Source: Alteribacter keqinensis (GTDB lineage: Bacteria > Bacillota > Bacilli > Bacillales > Salisediminibacteriaceae). From it: a DNA stretch of 64,000 nt. Of the stretch, positions 8,303-16,724 are shown piece by piece. The number at the start of each line of letters is the position of its first letter. The first letter of the stretch is position 1. The stretch lies in NCBI RefSeq assembly GCF_003710255.1, contig NZ_RHIB01000001.1:1674001-1738000 (forward strand). The letters are read 5' to 3'. Position numbers and translations under genes: made by a program. Below the pieces are notes generated by a model that ran no database searches, was not told where the DNA came from, and saw nothing but the letters and a program-made list of their open reading frames with translations.

Positions 8303-10063
8303 ATGCATCGCAACTTACGATCCTTTATCGATCAGTTAAAAAAAGAAAACGACCTTGTGGAAATCCACGCCGAAGTTGATCCTTATCTTGAAATTCCCGA
8401 AATTCACCGGCGCGTGATTGACGAACAGGGCCCGGCCCTTCTTTTCACAAACATCAAAGGAAGCACTACGCCTGTTGTCACAAACCTGTTTGGAACCGTT
8501 AAACGCGTCGATATGGCCTTTGGCCCAAAGCCTGAAGCCTTTGTTAAACAAGCCGTAGGTGCACTGGATAAACTGATGCCCCCAACCCTCGGCTCACTTT
8601 GGAACGAGAAAAATCTGTTTACAGATGTATTAAAAATGGGAACAAAAGGCGTCAGCCAGTCAAAAGCACCCGTCATGGAGCACCATACAACCGATGTAAA
8701 CATGAAAGAACTCCCGGCCCTTACAGGCTGGCACCATGACAGCAATCCGTTTGTGACCCTTCCTCTTGTGTACACAGAGCACCCGGATCATAACGAACAT
8801 AACCTGGGCATGTACCGGATTGAAATTAAAGAAGCCAAAAAGACTGGCATGCACTGGCAGATTCATAAAGGTGGCGGCTTCCATCACAGTGTTGCCGAAG
8901 AAAAAAATGAGGCACTTCCCGTTTCCCTTTTTGTAGGGGGACCGCCGGCACTGATCGTTTCTGCGATCGCACCGCTGCCTGAAGCTGTGCCTGAACTGAT
9001 GTTTTCATCTCTTCTTATGGGTGAAAAATTAAACGTAGTGAATGTGGACAACCATCCGCACCCGATTATCGCTGAAGCAGAATTCGCTTTTGCCGGAGAA
9101 GTTCCTCCACACGTGAGAGAACCTGAAGGGCCGTTCGGTGACCACTACGGCTACTATTCTCTGGAGCATGACTTCCCGGTATTTAACGTAAAGCAGATGT
9201 GGAAGCGGAAAGATGCCATTTATCCGGCCACAGTCGTTGGTAAGCCGCGCCAGGAAGACTACTTTATCGGAGAGTACCTCCAGCGCCTTATGAGCCCGAT
9301 CTTCCCGGTTGTCATGAACGGGGTAAAAGATCTGTGGACTTACGGGGAAACAGGTTTCCACTCCCTTGCCGGAGCCGTTGTCCGTGAAAGCTACTATAAA
9401 GAGGGCCTTGCCCACGCCCTGAGAATCATGGGTGAGGGCCAGCTGACCCTTACGAAATTCCTGATGGTGACGAATAAACCGGTGGACCTCTCCAACTTCC
9501 CTGAACTTCTGGAAGCTGTGCTTGAGCGTTTCCAGCCGGAGCGCGACCTTCTTATTTTAAACGACACGTCCATGGATACTCTTGATTACACAGGACGTAA
9601 GTTTAATGTAGGTAGTAAAGCGATTATGACCGGACTCGGGGAGGCGGTCAGGGAACTTGCCCGTACCTATGAAGGCGGCTCCATTCCGGGGGCAAAAGAC
9701 GTAACGCCTTACTGTGGCGGCTGTCTCGTCATAAGCGGTCCGTCCTTTGAAGAAGATCCTGAATTTGGAGATGCCCTTGTAAAGCATGCCGGCACACAGC
9801 TGAAAGACTGGCAGCTCGTCTTCCTAGTCGATGACACTCGCATCACAGAATCCCAGCAAGCGATGCTCTGGACGACGTTTACCCGTTTCGATCCGGCCTA
9901 CGACCTTTATGCGGACCGTGATATTGTCCGGAACAACATCCGCTACAAAGGACCGGTCATCATCGACGCCCGGATGAAGCCATTCTATCCTGACGAAGTG
10001 GAAACACGGGAAGACATTGACCAGCTTGTTACCGACCGCTGGAAAGAATATTTCCCCGGATAA
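8303..10063 (+). CDS. UbiD-family decarboxylase
   Basis: Prenylated-FMN-dependent (de)carboxylase of the UbiD family, 586 residues, longer than the roughly 475-500 residue YclC/UbiD types. The N-terminus NLRSFIDQLKKENDLVEI and the motifs GMYRIEIK, GMHWQIHKGGG and REPEGPFGDHYGYYS (about residues 276-290) are characteristic, the last carrying a conserved acidic residue. ATG 8303 is preferred over the GTG 12 nt upstream because GAGGTGG lies 8 nt before it. No ubiX (prFMN synthase) gene is adjacent, so cofactor supply must come from elsewhere. Substrate is unknown; a menaquinone-related or aromatic acid is possible. Confidence 0.85.
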   Translation: MHRNLRSFIDQLKKENDLVEIHAEVDPYLEIPEIHRRVIDEQGPALLFTNIKGSTTPVVTNLFGTVKRVDMAFGPKPEAFVKQAVGALDKLMPPTLGSLWNEKNLFTDVLKMGTKGVSQSKAPVMEHHTTDVNMKELPALTGWHHDSNPFVTLPLVYTEHPDHNEHNLGMYRIEIKEAKKTGMHWQIHKGGGFHHSVAEEKNEALPVSLFVGGPPALIVSAIAPLPEAVPELMFSSLLMGEKLNVVNVDNHPHPIIAEAEFAFAGEVPPHVREPEGPFGDHYGYYSLEHDFPVFNVKQMWKRKDAIYPATVVGKPRQEDYFIGEYLQRLMSPIFPVVMNGVKDLWTYGETGFHSLAGAVVRESYYKEGLAHALRIMGEGQLTLTKFLMVTNKPVDLSNFPELLEAVLERFQPERDLLILNDTSMDTLDYTGRKFNVGSKAIMTGLGEAVRELARTYEGGSIPGAKDVTPYCGGCLVISGPSFEEDPEFGDALVKHAGTQLKDWQLVFLVDDTRITESQQAMLWTTFTRFDPAYDLYADRDIVRNNIRYKGPVIIDARMKPFYPDEVETREDIDQLVTDRWKEYFPG

Positions 10064-10143
10064 CCCAAAAAGCACTGGACCGGGAGGAACGCTCTGATGC
10101 TACAAGCACGAAACCGGCTTGTAACAGACAAAAACTCGAATGG

Positions 10144-10176
10144 AAAAGCCTGAGCCGCAACCGGGTCAGGCTTTTT
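10144..10176 (+). terminator. terminator after the UbiD gene
   Basis: AAAAGCCTGA pairs with TCAGGCTTTTT around a short loop, ending in a T-run about 100 bases after the stop codon. Confidence 0.85.
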
Positions 10177-10204
10177 CGCTGGCATTGGGGTAGTGCTCCG
10201 GCGC

Positions 10205-10321
10205 TTAAACAGGTTCGGAGCGGCTTTAAACAGCTTAGGCATGGATTTAAACAGGTTCGGCTGCACTTTCAACAGATTGCCCGCCGCATTAAACAGGTTT
10301 ATTCCCCTTTTAAACAGGTTA
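10205..10321 (+). repeat. 21-nt periodic array, core TTAAACAGGTT (6 units)
   Basis: The core TTAAACAG or close variant begins at 10205, 10226, 10247, 10268, 10289 and 10310, an exact 21-nt period. About 11-12 nt of each unit are conserved (TTTAAACAGGTT, with GCTT and TTCAACAGATT variants) and the remaining 9 nt vary. Read in frame it would encode heptads starting LNR (LNRFGAA LNSLGMD), but no start or ribosome site is present. It lies after the UbiD terminator. Confidence 0.8.
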
Positions 10322-10431
10322 GCCCTTTTTCCTCCCGAATTCCAAGGAATATTATGTTAAAATTTATGCAGGAATAAGCAGGTCCCACCGTTGTAAACTG
10401 ACAGGAAAATAAAATAAAGCAGAGGTTTGCT

Positions 10432-10620
10432 TTGAAAAATAACAAAACCGCACTAATGATCTCTATTTTGGTATTAACAGGCTTCCCGGTTTTCTTCCTC
10501 TTTGTATCATTGTTTACAGGGCAATGGAGTTATCTTGCCTGGAGTATTCCACCTTCTTTTCTTGCTGGATTCACCGGCCTGATGGTTACTCTGAACCAAA
10601 TAAAAAAAAGCACTCAATGA
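10432..10620 (+). CDS. small two-helix membrane protein, unknown
   Basis: A 62-residue frame starting at TTG with AGAGG 6 nt upstream. Residues 6-29 and 33-55 form two strongly hydrophobic segments (ALMISILVLTGFPVFFLFVS and WSIPPSFLAGFTGLMVTL) flanked by lysines. No family was recognised. It stands alone between a repeat array and a Nudix gene. Confidence 0.55.
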   Translation: MKNNKTALMISILVLTGFPVFFLFVSLFTGQWSYLAWSIPPSFLAGFTGLMVTLNQIKKSTQ

Positions 10621-10810
10621 TCCCGCTCCTATTCCGTTATAAGTCCTTTTTGACATGAACTGCCCCTAAAAAGGAGAGCTCAGAGCCATCTGGGCTTGCT
10701 TTTCTGTTCACTATTTACTTGGCCCCGAAAAATGCACAGTGTAACCGCTACAGCAAACGAATCGTAATGAACCGTTTAAATGAAAAATCACCCTAAAAGG
10801 AGTGAACGCC

Positions 10811-11332
10811 TTGGAACTTTGGGATATCTATAATAAAGACAGAAGCCTGACAGGCAGGAAAATGCAGCGTGGGAATCTATTTGAAGCCAACTCTTATCAT
10901 CTAGTGGTGCATGTATGTATTTTTAACGAACGTGGCGAGATGTTAATTCAACAACGACAGGCAGATAAAAGCGGATGGCCCGGGATGTGGGACGTAAGTG
11001 TTGGCGGAAGCGCATTGGCCGGGGAAACAAGCCAGGAAGCCGCAGAAAGAGAGACGAAAGAAGAACTTGGGTATACACTATCTCTAAAGAATCACCGCCC
11101 CTGTCTTACAGTCAACTTTGAAGCCGGGTTTGATGATTATTTCCTTTTGGAAAAAAACATTCAAATCGACTCACTGCCAATGCCGACAGAAGAAGTGAAC
11201 CAAGTGAAATGGGCGTCAAAACACGAAGTTTTGTCCATGATTGACGAAGGGGTTTTTATCCCTTATCACAAAAATCTGCTTAAACTATTTTATGATATGA
11301 GAGGCCTGATTGGTGCTCATACTAAAAGGTGA
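10811..11332 (+). CDS. Nudix hydrolase, IPP-isomerase-like subgroup
   Basis: A 173-residue Nudix protein. The N-terminus LWDIYNKDRSLTGRKMQRGN and IQQRQADKSGWPGMWDVSV resemble the isopentenyl-diphosphate isomerase-like Nudix branch (YfcD type). The catalytic Nudix box begins GSALAGETSQEAA and continues RETKEELGY (about residues 67-89) with all expected G, E and REXXEE positions. AAAAGGAG lies 8 nt before TTG 10811, preferred over the GTG at 10802 that overlaps the ribosome site. The stop overlaps the next start as GTGA, so the downstream membrane protein is probably co-translated. Substrate unknown. Confidence 0.8.
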   Translation: MELWDIYNKDRSLTGRKMQRGNLFEANSYHLVVHVCIFNERGEMLIQQRQADKSGWPGMWDVSVGGSALAGETSQEAAERETKEELGYTLSLKNHRPCLTVNFEAGFDDYFLLEKNIQIDSLPMPTEEVNQVKWASKHEVLSMIDEGVFIPYHKNLLKLFYDMRGLIGAHTKR

Positions 11333-12468
11333 AAACAATTTTTTCTTCATCATGCCTGAAAGAGTGCAGAATTAGAATTAATTCAGTCATATTCCCCTGG
11401 GACGGCTCATATGATTACTACAGTGACCATTCTTTCAGAGGAGTGAATCCATTCAAAGACAAAATCACCCTGCTTACATCAGAGTTGAATTCGCTCTTAA
11501 ACAAGCTTTATGAAAATAATAAAACGTCCCAACAGGTAACTGAAGTATTGATTGCCAAAAACACGGTTCAGTTTATTTGGAAAAAGGTATTGACGCTTAT
11601 CTCCCTTAAAGGGTTGTTTGCCTTCCTTCTCGTTTTCGTTCCAGGATCGGTTCTTTCCTTTATGACAGGGGTTTTTCATCCCCTGTGGAACTTACCCGCC
11701 CCAACCCTTTTCTTTGCAGCCCTCATTTTTCTGACTGTCTTCTTTTTTCTCATCAGAAAAATCGTCCTTTATGAAATGACCAGGCTGGACAGCCCGTTTT
11801 TTCACATTTGTCTTTATGAAAAACTCCGCCCTGCTGAATACCAGTCTCTTGCACCCCTTGCCAGACAGAAGGACTTTGTAAACAGGTTAAGAGAGGATCT
11901 TTTTCACGCCCTTAAGGAATCGCCTGACACACTTGAACTCCTATTGGAAGAAAAAAATACAGCGATCCGCCGCCTCCTTGTTCAGCTTGAGAGCACGGAA
12001 GAAAAGGTCCTTCTTTTTAAAGAAAAGTACGATCTCCTTCTTCAGTTTCTGTTTCAGCTAAAACGAAAGCTGAATCTTCTCGTAAACGACCGCTTTACAC
12101 TGGACAGCATAAACTTCGGAACGAACTACTCGTTATATAAAGTAATTAATCAGCGTCTGATCTTTATCGATGCCTATGGCGTCAATAAAGCCGAGCTTGA
12201 TGAAACGATTGATACTGCCGACACGAGCAACCCCTTTGTTCAGGCCCTCCATTACTCGTTTAAGGACCCTCTTATAAATGAACACATGATCAGCTGGAAT
12301 CGAACGCTTCAGGACAATTCCGAGTGGGTTCTCTCTCTTCATCTTGACGAATCCAACCGGACGAGGTTTCTGGAGAATACGGACGTGGCAAGGCTGAACC
12401 TCGCAATCACACAGGAACTTCTGTGGATCTGCTGCGAACTCGTAAATAAATTTAAGCAAAAAGGATGA
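11329..12468 (+). CDS. membrane protein with long cytoplasmic helical region, unknown
   Basis: A 379-residue protein, GTG start overlapping the Nudix stop. Residues 1-90 are soluble. Two transmembrane segments lie at about 93-116 (LKGLFAFLLVFVPGSVL) and 124-143 (LFFAALIFLTVFFFLIRK), and the rest is charged and helix-rich, with a probable coiled coil around 185-250 (ELLLEEKNTAIRRLLVQLE). No family was recognised. The 4-bp overlap implies a functional or stoichiometric link with the Nudix enzyme. The first 30 residues are less protein-like, so a later start cannot be excluded. Confidence 0.65.
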   Translation: MKTIFSSSCLKECRIRINSVIFPWDGSYDYYSDHSFRGVNPFKDKITLLTSELNSLLNKLYENNKTSQQVTEVLIAKNTVQFIWKKVLTLISLKGLFAFLLVFVPGSVLSFMTGVFHPLWNLPAPTLFFAALIFLTVFFFLIRKIVLYEMTRLDSPFFHICLYEKLRPAEYQSLAPLARQKDFVNRLREDLFHALKESPDTLELLLEEKNTAIRRLLVQLESTEEKVLLFKEKYDLLLQFLFQLKRKLNLLVNDRFTLDSINFGTNYSLYKVINQRLIFIDAYGVNKAELDETIDTADTSNPFVQALHYSFKDPLINEHMISWNRTLQDNSEWVLSLHLDESNRTRFLENTDVARLNLAITQELLWICCELVNKFKQKG

Positions 12469-12508
12469 TAAAAGGCCCGTAAACGTTCCTTTTATCATCC
12501 TTTTATTT
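12461..12508. terminator. bidirectional terminator
   Basis: AAGGATGATAAAAGG (12461-12475) pairs perfectly with CCTTTTATCATCCTT (12488-12502). T-runs follow in the plus direction and A-runs precede it, so it can end both the membrane-protein transcript and the small minus-strand gene. Confidence 0.85.
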
Positions 12509-12607
12509 GTCCAACGCTTTGTTGGCTTCTTCTTTCGCTTTTTCATTGTCTTTTTTCAGATCATGGATCATTGCGTCCATCATCTGGGATGATTGTGACT
12601 CAGCCAA
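12503..12607 (-). CDS. 34-residue charged small protein
   Basis: A TTG start at 12607 is preceded, after a 6-nt spacer, by the excellent ribosome site AGGAGGGA. The product MAESQSSQMMDAMIHDLKKD NEKAKEEANKALDK is short, helix-prone and rich in K, E and D. It ends within a perfect terminator stem. The size and composition recall small acid-soluble spore proteins, but no family signature is visible and the function is unknown. Confidence 0.6.
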   Translation of the reverse strand: MAESQSSQMMDAMIHDLKKDNEKAKEEANKALDK

Positions 12608-12822
12608 AATAAGTCCCTCCTGCATACGGGTTGTCCTGTTCAGTGTATCCGGTTCTTTTTTACCATATACGCGGGATATGGAATTGGTGCATCTAGACGT
12701 GTCCTGTTGCTGTTTCTTTAAAGAGAAAAATGAGATATGAGTGAGAATTCAGCATAAATGAAAAAGAATCATGATATCTGTATGGAAATTCATCATAATC
12801 TGAATGAACAAGTCGTCCCGAA

Positions 12823-12860
12823 AAAACAGACTCCCGGATTTTACACCGGGAGTCTGTTTT
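12823..12860 (-). terminator. terminator of the met operon
   Basis: AAAACAGACTCCCGG pairs with CCGGGAGTCTGTTTT. It lies 10 bases after the metQ stop and ends in TTTT on the minus strand. Confidence 0.9.
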
Positions 12861-12870
12861 CCACTTTTAT

Positions 12871-13692
12871 TTATTCATCCATCCACTCCGGCTTGCCGAA
12901 GCCCTGGAACTCTTCATCGATTGTATTCGCAAAGGCTTCAGATTCAACAGCTTTTCGGAGATCCTCTGCAAATGGCTCGTCAAGTGAGTCGGTGTTCACA
13001 ACCACACGGTTTCGGTAGTCATCGGGCATTTCCTCCAACGCCAGTGCATCAAGCAAATCCATTTCCGCTGCGAGAGCAAAGTTCCCGGGAACTGCTGCCA
13101 GGTCAACACTGTCTACAGCTCTCGGCAGCTGGGCAGCTTCAATCGCCTGGAACTGCAGGTTTTTCGGATTGTCTTCAACATCACGTTCCGAGACAGTTGT
13201 CGGTGTTGCATCATCACTTAGTGTGATGAGACCCTCGTCTTCAAGCATTAAGAAAACACGGGCCACATTGGTCGGGTCATTTGGAACGGCAATTTGCGTA
13301 CCGTCTTCAATGTCATCAAGTGAGTCATATTCATCTGAATAAATCCCCATAGGTGCCGTTGGAACAACAATCACTTCAGAGAGATCAAGTCCGTTGTCCT
13401 CTGCGAAAGTTTCCATATATATCTTATGCTGAAACAGGTTTGCGTCGATGTCGCCGTTTGCAAGAGACAAGTTTGGCTGAACGTAATCACTGAATTCCAC
13501 TACATCAACCGAATAACCTAACTCCTCCAGTGATGGTTTGATGGCTTTTTCCACCATATCGCTGTACGGCCCTGCAGTCGCACCGATTTTCAGTTCTTTT
13601 TTCTCTTCTCCGCCTGCTTCACTCTCTCCTCCGGAACATGCTGCAAGTACGCTTAATCCAAATCCTAATCCTAAAAGTGCTGCTTTTTTCAT
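12871..13692 (-). CDS. metQ: methionine-binding lipoprotein of the Met ABC importer
   Basis: Substrate-binding lipoprotein of the NlpA family, 273 residues. The signal peptide ends in the lipobox VLAAC (C19), and a low-complexity GGESEAGGEEKK linker follows. Family motifs include IGATAGPYSDM, PNLSLANGDIDANLFQH, VVPTAPMGIYS, and IAVPNDPTN (about 134-142). It captures methionine or its analogues at the outer membrane face for MetP/MetN. It is the last gene of metN-metP-metQ, ends at a strong terminator, and is co-regulated by the SAM-I riboswitch upstream of metN. Confidence 0.93.
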   Translation of the reverse strand: MKKAALLGLGFGLSVLAACSGGESEAGGEEKKELKIGATAGPYSDMVEKAIKPSLEELGYSVDVVEFSDYVQPNLSLANGDIDANLFQHKIYMETFAEDNGLDLSEVIVVPTAPMGIYSDEYDSLDDIEDGTQIAVPNDPTNVARVFLMLEDEGLITLSDDATPTTVSERDVEDNPKNLQFQAIEAAQLPRAVDSVDLAAVPGNFALAAEMDLLDALALEEMPDDYRNRVVVNTDSLDEPFAEDLRKAVESEAFANTIDEEFQGFGKPEWMDE

Positions 13693-13738
13693 CGTATCAT
13701 TTCCCCTTATGTTAGTTTTTAAAATTCCTGCTCAAATA

Positions 13739-14401
13739 TTATGATTTTTTATCCACGACCCGGGCCATCCGGTCGCCGGCAAATTGAATAAGCTGAACGA
13801 GACAGATCAACACCACAACAGTGGTGAGCATCACGGTGTTGTCATAACGGTAATACCCGAACCGGATTGCCAGGTCACCGATTCCCCCGCCTCCGACAAT
13901 ACCTGCCATAGCAGAGTAGCCGATTAAGCTCACTGTCGTAATTGTCACGCCTTTAATCATCGCCGGCTTCGCTTCGGATAAAATAACGTCCTTGATGATC
14001 ATCCACGGAGTGGCACCGGCTGCGATCGCCGCTTCGATTACCCCTTTTTCAATATCCCGGATGGATGATTCCACGATCCGGGCAAAAAACGGTATCGCTG
14101 CCACTGATAGAGAAACAGACGCTGCAGTAGGACCGATCGTCGTTCCCGTGATCCATTTGGTAAACGGCAGTAATGCCACAAGCAGAATAATAAATGGAAT
14201 AGAGCGGATTAAGTTAACCACCACATCCACGATCGATTTGAGTATCGGGTTTTCCAAAAACAGATCCTTTTCAGTAACAAATAATAAAATGCCGAGTGGC
14301 AGGCCGAACAGTATTGCCACAAACAAGGCGATCGCAACCATATAGACCGTTTCAAAGAAAGCTTTGTTCAACTCAGGCAAGAGCTCGATGATGGCTTCCA
14401 T
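13739..14401 (-). CDS. metP: methionine ABC transporter permease
   Basis: A 220-residue MetI-type permease with about five membrane segments and the EAA loop near residues 130-150 (EAAIAAGATPWMIIKDVILSE without a break), which contacts the ATPase MetN. GGAGGTG lies 9 nt before the ATG. The start lies within the metN 3' end (29-bp overlap), so translation is coupled. Known as MetI in E. coli and MetP in B. subtilis. Confidence 0.93.
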   Translation of the reverse strand: MEAIIELLPELNKAFFETVYMVAIALFVAILFGLPLGILLFVTEKDLFLENPILKSIVDVVVNLIRSIPFIILLVALLPFTKWITGTTIGPTAASVSLSVAAIPFFARIVESSIRDIEKGVIEAAIAAGATPWMIIKDVILSEAKPAMIKGVTITTVSLIGYSAMAGIVGGGGIGDLAIRFGYYRYDNTVMLTTVVVLICLVQLIQFAGDRMARVVDKKS

Positions 14402-15404
14402 GCTGAATCACCTCCGTTGACTGGGTTCTGTTTTTCAAATACTCAATCGTTTTTACGACTTCGCCAGGCTCCCCTTTAATCTCCATAATGAACGTCCCAA
14501 GAGGCCTGTCCTGAATGTATTCGATATTTCCGTGAAGGAAGTTGCCTTTAACCTGAAATTGCTGAAGAGCATCTGACACGATGGACTCTTCCGCTGCTTC
14601 CCCCTGGAATTTCACTTTTACAATCGTTCCTTCACATCGGTCGATTAATGGCTGTGGAAGATCAAACTGAATAATCGTTTTAATAAAGTCCTGTGTTAGC
14701 GCTTCTTTTGGTGACGCGAAGATGTCATACACAGGTCCTTGTTCAATCACCTGCCCGTCCTGCATCACAGCCATCCGGTCACAAATGTCCTTCACCACTT
14801 CCATTTCGTGTGTAATAAGAACAATCGTCAGGCCAAGCTTTTTGTTAATATCCTTTAGCAGGTTAAGTATGGATTTCGTCGTACTCGGATCGAGTGCTGA
14901 CGTCGCTTCATCACATAAAAGAACTTTAGGGTCATTGGCCAGGGCCCTTGCAATACCGACCCGCTGTTTCTGTCCCCCGCTCAGCTGGGCAGGGTATTGA
15001 TCTTTTTTGTCATAAAGACCCACAAGAGTGAGGAGCTCATCGACTCTTTTACTTGCTTCGCTCCCGGATTTCCCCGCCGCTTTTAAGGCAAACGCTACAT
15101 TGTCATGAACGGTTTTGGAGCTGATCAGGTAAAAGTGCTGAAAGATCATCCCTATTTTCTGCCGCGCTTCCCTCAGTCCTTTTTTGTCCAGTGACAAAAG
15201 CTCTGTTCCATCCACTTTAATCGATCCCGATGTCGGTTTCTCCATCAGGTTAATACACCGGAGAAGGGAACTTTTCCCGGCACCGGAGTAGCCGACGATG
15301 CCAAACACTTCCCCCTTTTTTATGTGAAGGGACACATCGTCAACTCCGATTACTGTACTCTTTTTTGTCTTGTATTCTTTCACCAGGTGGTCAATCTCGA
15401 TCAC
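14373..15404 (-). CDS. metN: methionine ABC transporter ATPase
   Basis: A 343-residue ATPase energising methionine uptake. Walker A is GYSGAGKSS (about 38-46), signature LSGGQKQRVGIARALA, Walker B LLCDEATSALDP, and switch histidine in LITHE. The C-terminal ~100 residues form the NIL (ACT-like) domain, which in this family binds methionine and inhibits transport when the cell is replete. First gene of the operon, with a SAM-I riboswitch about 90 bases upstream. Confidence 0.95.
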   Translation of the reverse strand: MIEIDHLVKEYKTKKSTVIGVDDVSLHIKKGEVFGIVGYSGAGKSSLLRCINLMEKPTSGSIKVDGTELLSLDKKGLREARQKIGMIFQHFYLISSKTVHDNVAFALKAAGKSGSEASKRVDELLTLVGLYDKKDQYPAQLSGGQKQRVGIARALANDPKVLLCDEATSALDPSTTKSILNLLKDINKKLGLTIVLITHEMEVVKDICDRMAVMQDGQVIEQGPVYDIFASPKEALTQDFIKTIIQFDLPQPLIDRCEGTIVKVKFQGEAAEESIVSDALQQFQVKGNFLHGNIEYIQDRPLGTFIMEIKGEPGEVVKTIEYLKNRTQSTEVIQHGSHHRALA

Positions 15405-15492
15405 GATGACCTCTCCTTTCTTAAATAACAGTCCTTACCGGAGTATAACGGTAGTTTTACTCCAACCAATTGTGAAATAATAAACATTCAGG

Positions 15493-15643
15493 AAAACAGA
15501 ATAACCTCTTTCATCTGAAAGAGGTCATGGACACGTTCATGTCTTATCTTCCAGAATCTACATTCTGCAGGAAGTGGCACCGTTCCATCATGGAGGTTGC
15601 CGGACGTCATAGGGCCTGATCCCTCAGTCACTCTCGATAAGGA
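15493..15643 (-). promoter_or_regulatory. SAM-I (S-box) riboswitch with terminator
   Basis: On the minus strand the leader reads CTTATCGAGAGTGACTGAGG, then GATCAGGCCCTATGACGTCC and GGCAACC, the diagnostic S-box core. The 3' part contains the terminator hairpin AACCTCTTTC/GAAAGAGGTT (15501-15523) followed by T residues. Known S-box logic is that SAM stabilises the aptamer and allows termination, lowering metNPQ transcription when methionine is ample. Confidence 0.93.
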
Positions 15644-15728
15644 GTATGAAATTATTATTTTATAATAAAGAAAAGTTGGACAATTGTCAATAATCTTCTT
15701 TCAAAGTAGCTTCAACCTCAAACATCGT

Positions 15729-16157
15729 TTAAAAAAGATTCACAAGATCCTCAGGTACTACATTTAGCTTTCTTTTTTTCATTTCCTCTATAGAAATCCA
15801 TAGAAGCTTGAACATTTCCCCGTTACTTTCCACACCTTCAAAGGACTCTTTATCGTAATACGCGGGATCCGTGAACGCCGCATCATACACCTGGACGATC
15901 TCGTGACCCTTCTTACCGTTAAAGGTAAAGATGTTTTCAATCGTTCCAAGGTATGTAACGCCTTTGACCGAAGTCCCGAGCTCTTCTTTTACTTCCCGTA
16001 CCACTGCATCCTCACTCTTTTCCCCGTGATCGATGCCTCCGCCGACGGGGCGGTAAAAATACTCGTTCTTTACATAGTCATAACCTTCAGCGACTAAAAT
16101 GCTGCCGTTATTTGAAAACACACAGACAGCCAGCGTCCTGATCTCGTTTTCTCTCAT
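15729..16157 (-). CDS. Nudix hydrolase
   Basis: A 142-residue Nudix protein: RTLAVCVFSNNGSILVAEG strand, then the Nudix box from GGGIDHGEKSEDAVVREVKE into ELG (about residues 39-61). It probably hydrolyses a nucleoside diphosphate derivative; substrate unknown. ATG 16157 is chosen because AGGGGGAAGT precedes it. A start at 16178 would overlap the upstream gene's stop. It lies 14 bp after a membrane protein gene and is probably in the same transcript. Confidence 0.82.
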   Translation of the reverse strand: MRENEIRTLAVCVFSNNGSILVAEGYDYVKNEYFYRPVGGGIDHGEKSEDAVVREVKEELGTSVKGVTYLGTIENIFTFNGKKGHEIVQVYDAAFTDPAYYDKESFEGVESNGEMFKLLWISIEEMKKRKLNVVPEDLVNLF

Positions 16158-16171
16158 ATGACTTCCCCCTT

Positions 16172-16699
16172 TTACCACTGACCATGAAACATCATCCGTT
16201 CCATGAGCGCTACGAAAAGTGTTGTAATGATATTTACGGTAATGATTACAATAAGTAATGTTTTTACCTGACGCGTGTAGCGTTTCAAAGCGTAGTAAAC
16301 AATCGGGACTTCAACTAAAACCGTCAGCCCAAGGTAGCCAAGCAAAATAATATAGTAAGGACCGGATGTGGCTGCCATGTTCCAAGCAATGCCCCATTCA
16401 CCGCTGTATATAAGGAAATTTCCGGCCCTCACGGCATACGGCAGGATAAATGATACGAAGTTTGCCAGTACGACCGCTCCAATTCCTATGACGAGTACCC
16501 GGACTGATTTTACCAGTCTCCCAAATAGAAAAATCCCGGTTATTTCAATAACGAGTGTAAGGGCAATCGCGACCGGCAAAAGCGTCCGGGGACTGTCCGT
16601 TACCCACTGCCATGACGAATTGGCAAACGCCGGTGATGAAAAAACAATTAAGAGAAGGATTACTGCAGCTACACTTACGGGTACTTTCTTTTTCACCAC
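16172..16699 (-). CDS. exported or polytopic membrane protein, unknown
   Basis: 175 residues, starting at tandem GTG codons with GGAG upstream. Residues 8-27 look like a signal sequence (VSVAAVILLLIVFSSPAFA with an AFA-N cleavage site), followed by four hydrophobic segments at about 41-60, 68-90, 110-135 and 145-165. No family was recognised. It is placed between a DJ-1 protein and a Nudix gene on the same strand, but no shared role is evident. Confidence 0.6.
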   Translation of the reverse strand: MVKKKVPVSVAAVILLLIVFSSPAFANSSWQWVTDSPRTLLPVAIALTLVIEITGIFLFGRLVKSVRVLVIGIGAVVLANFVSFILPYAVRAGNFLIYSGEWGIAWNMAATSGPYYIILLGYLGLTVLVEVPIVYYALKRYTRQVKTLLIVIITVNIITTLFVALMERMMFHGQW

Positions 16700-16724
16700 G
16701 GTTTCTCCATTCTTTTACTGTGTT

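Noticed and set aside
10205-10321. CRISPR array
   Set aside because: The repeated core is only about 12 nt and degenerate, spacers are 9 nt, and no cas gene is in the window. The same holds for the arrays at 17903, 24839 and 50821.
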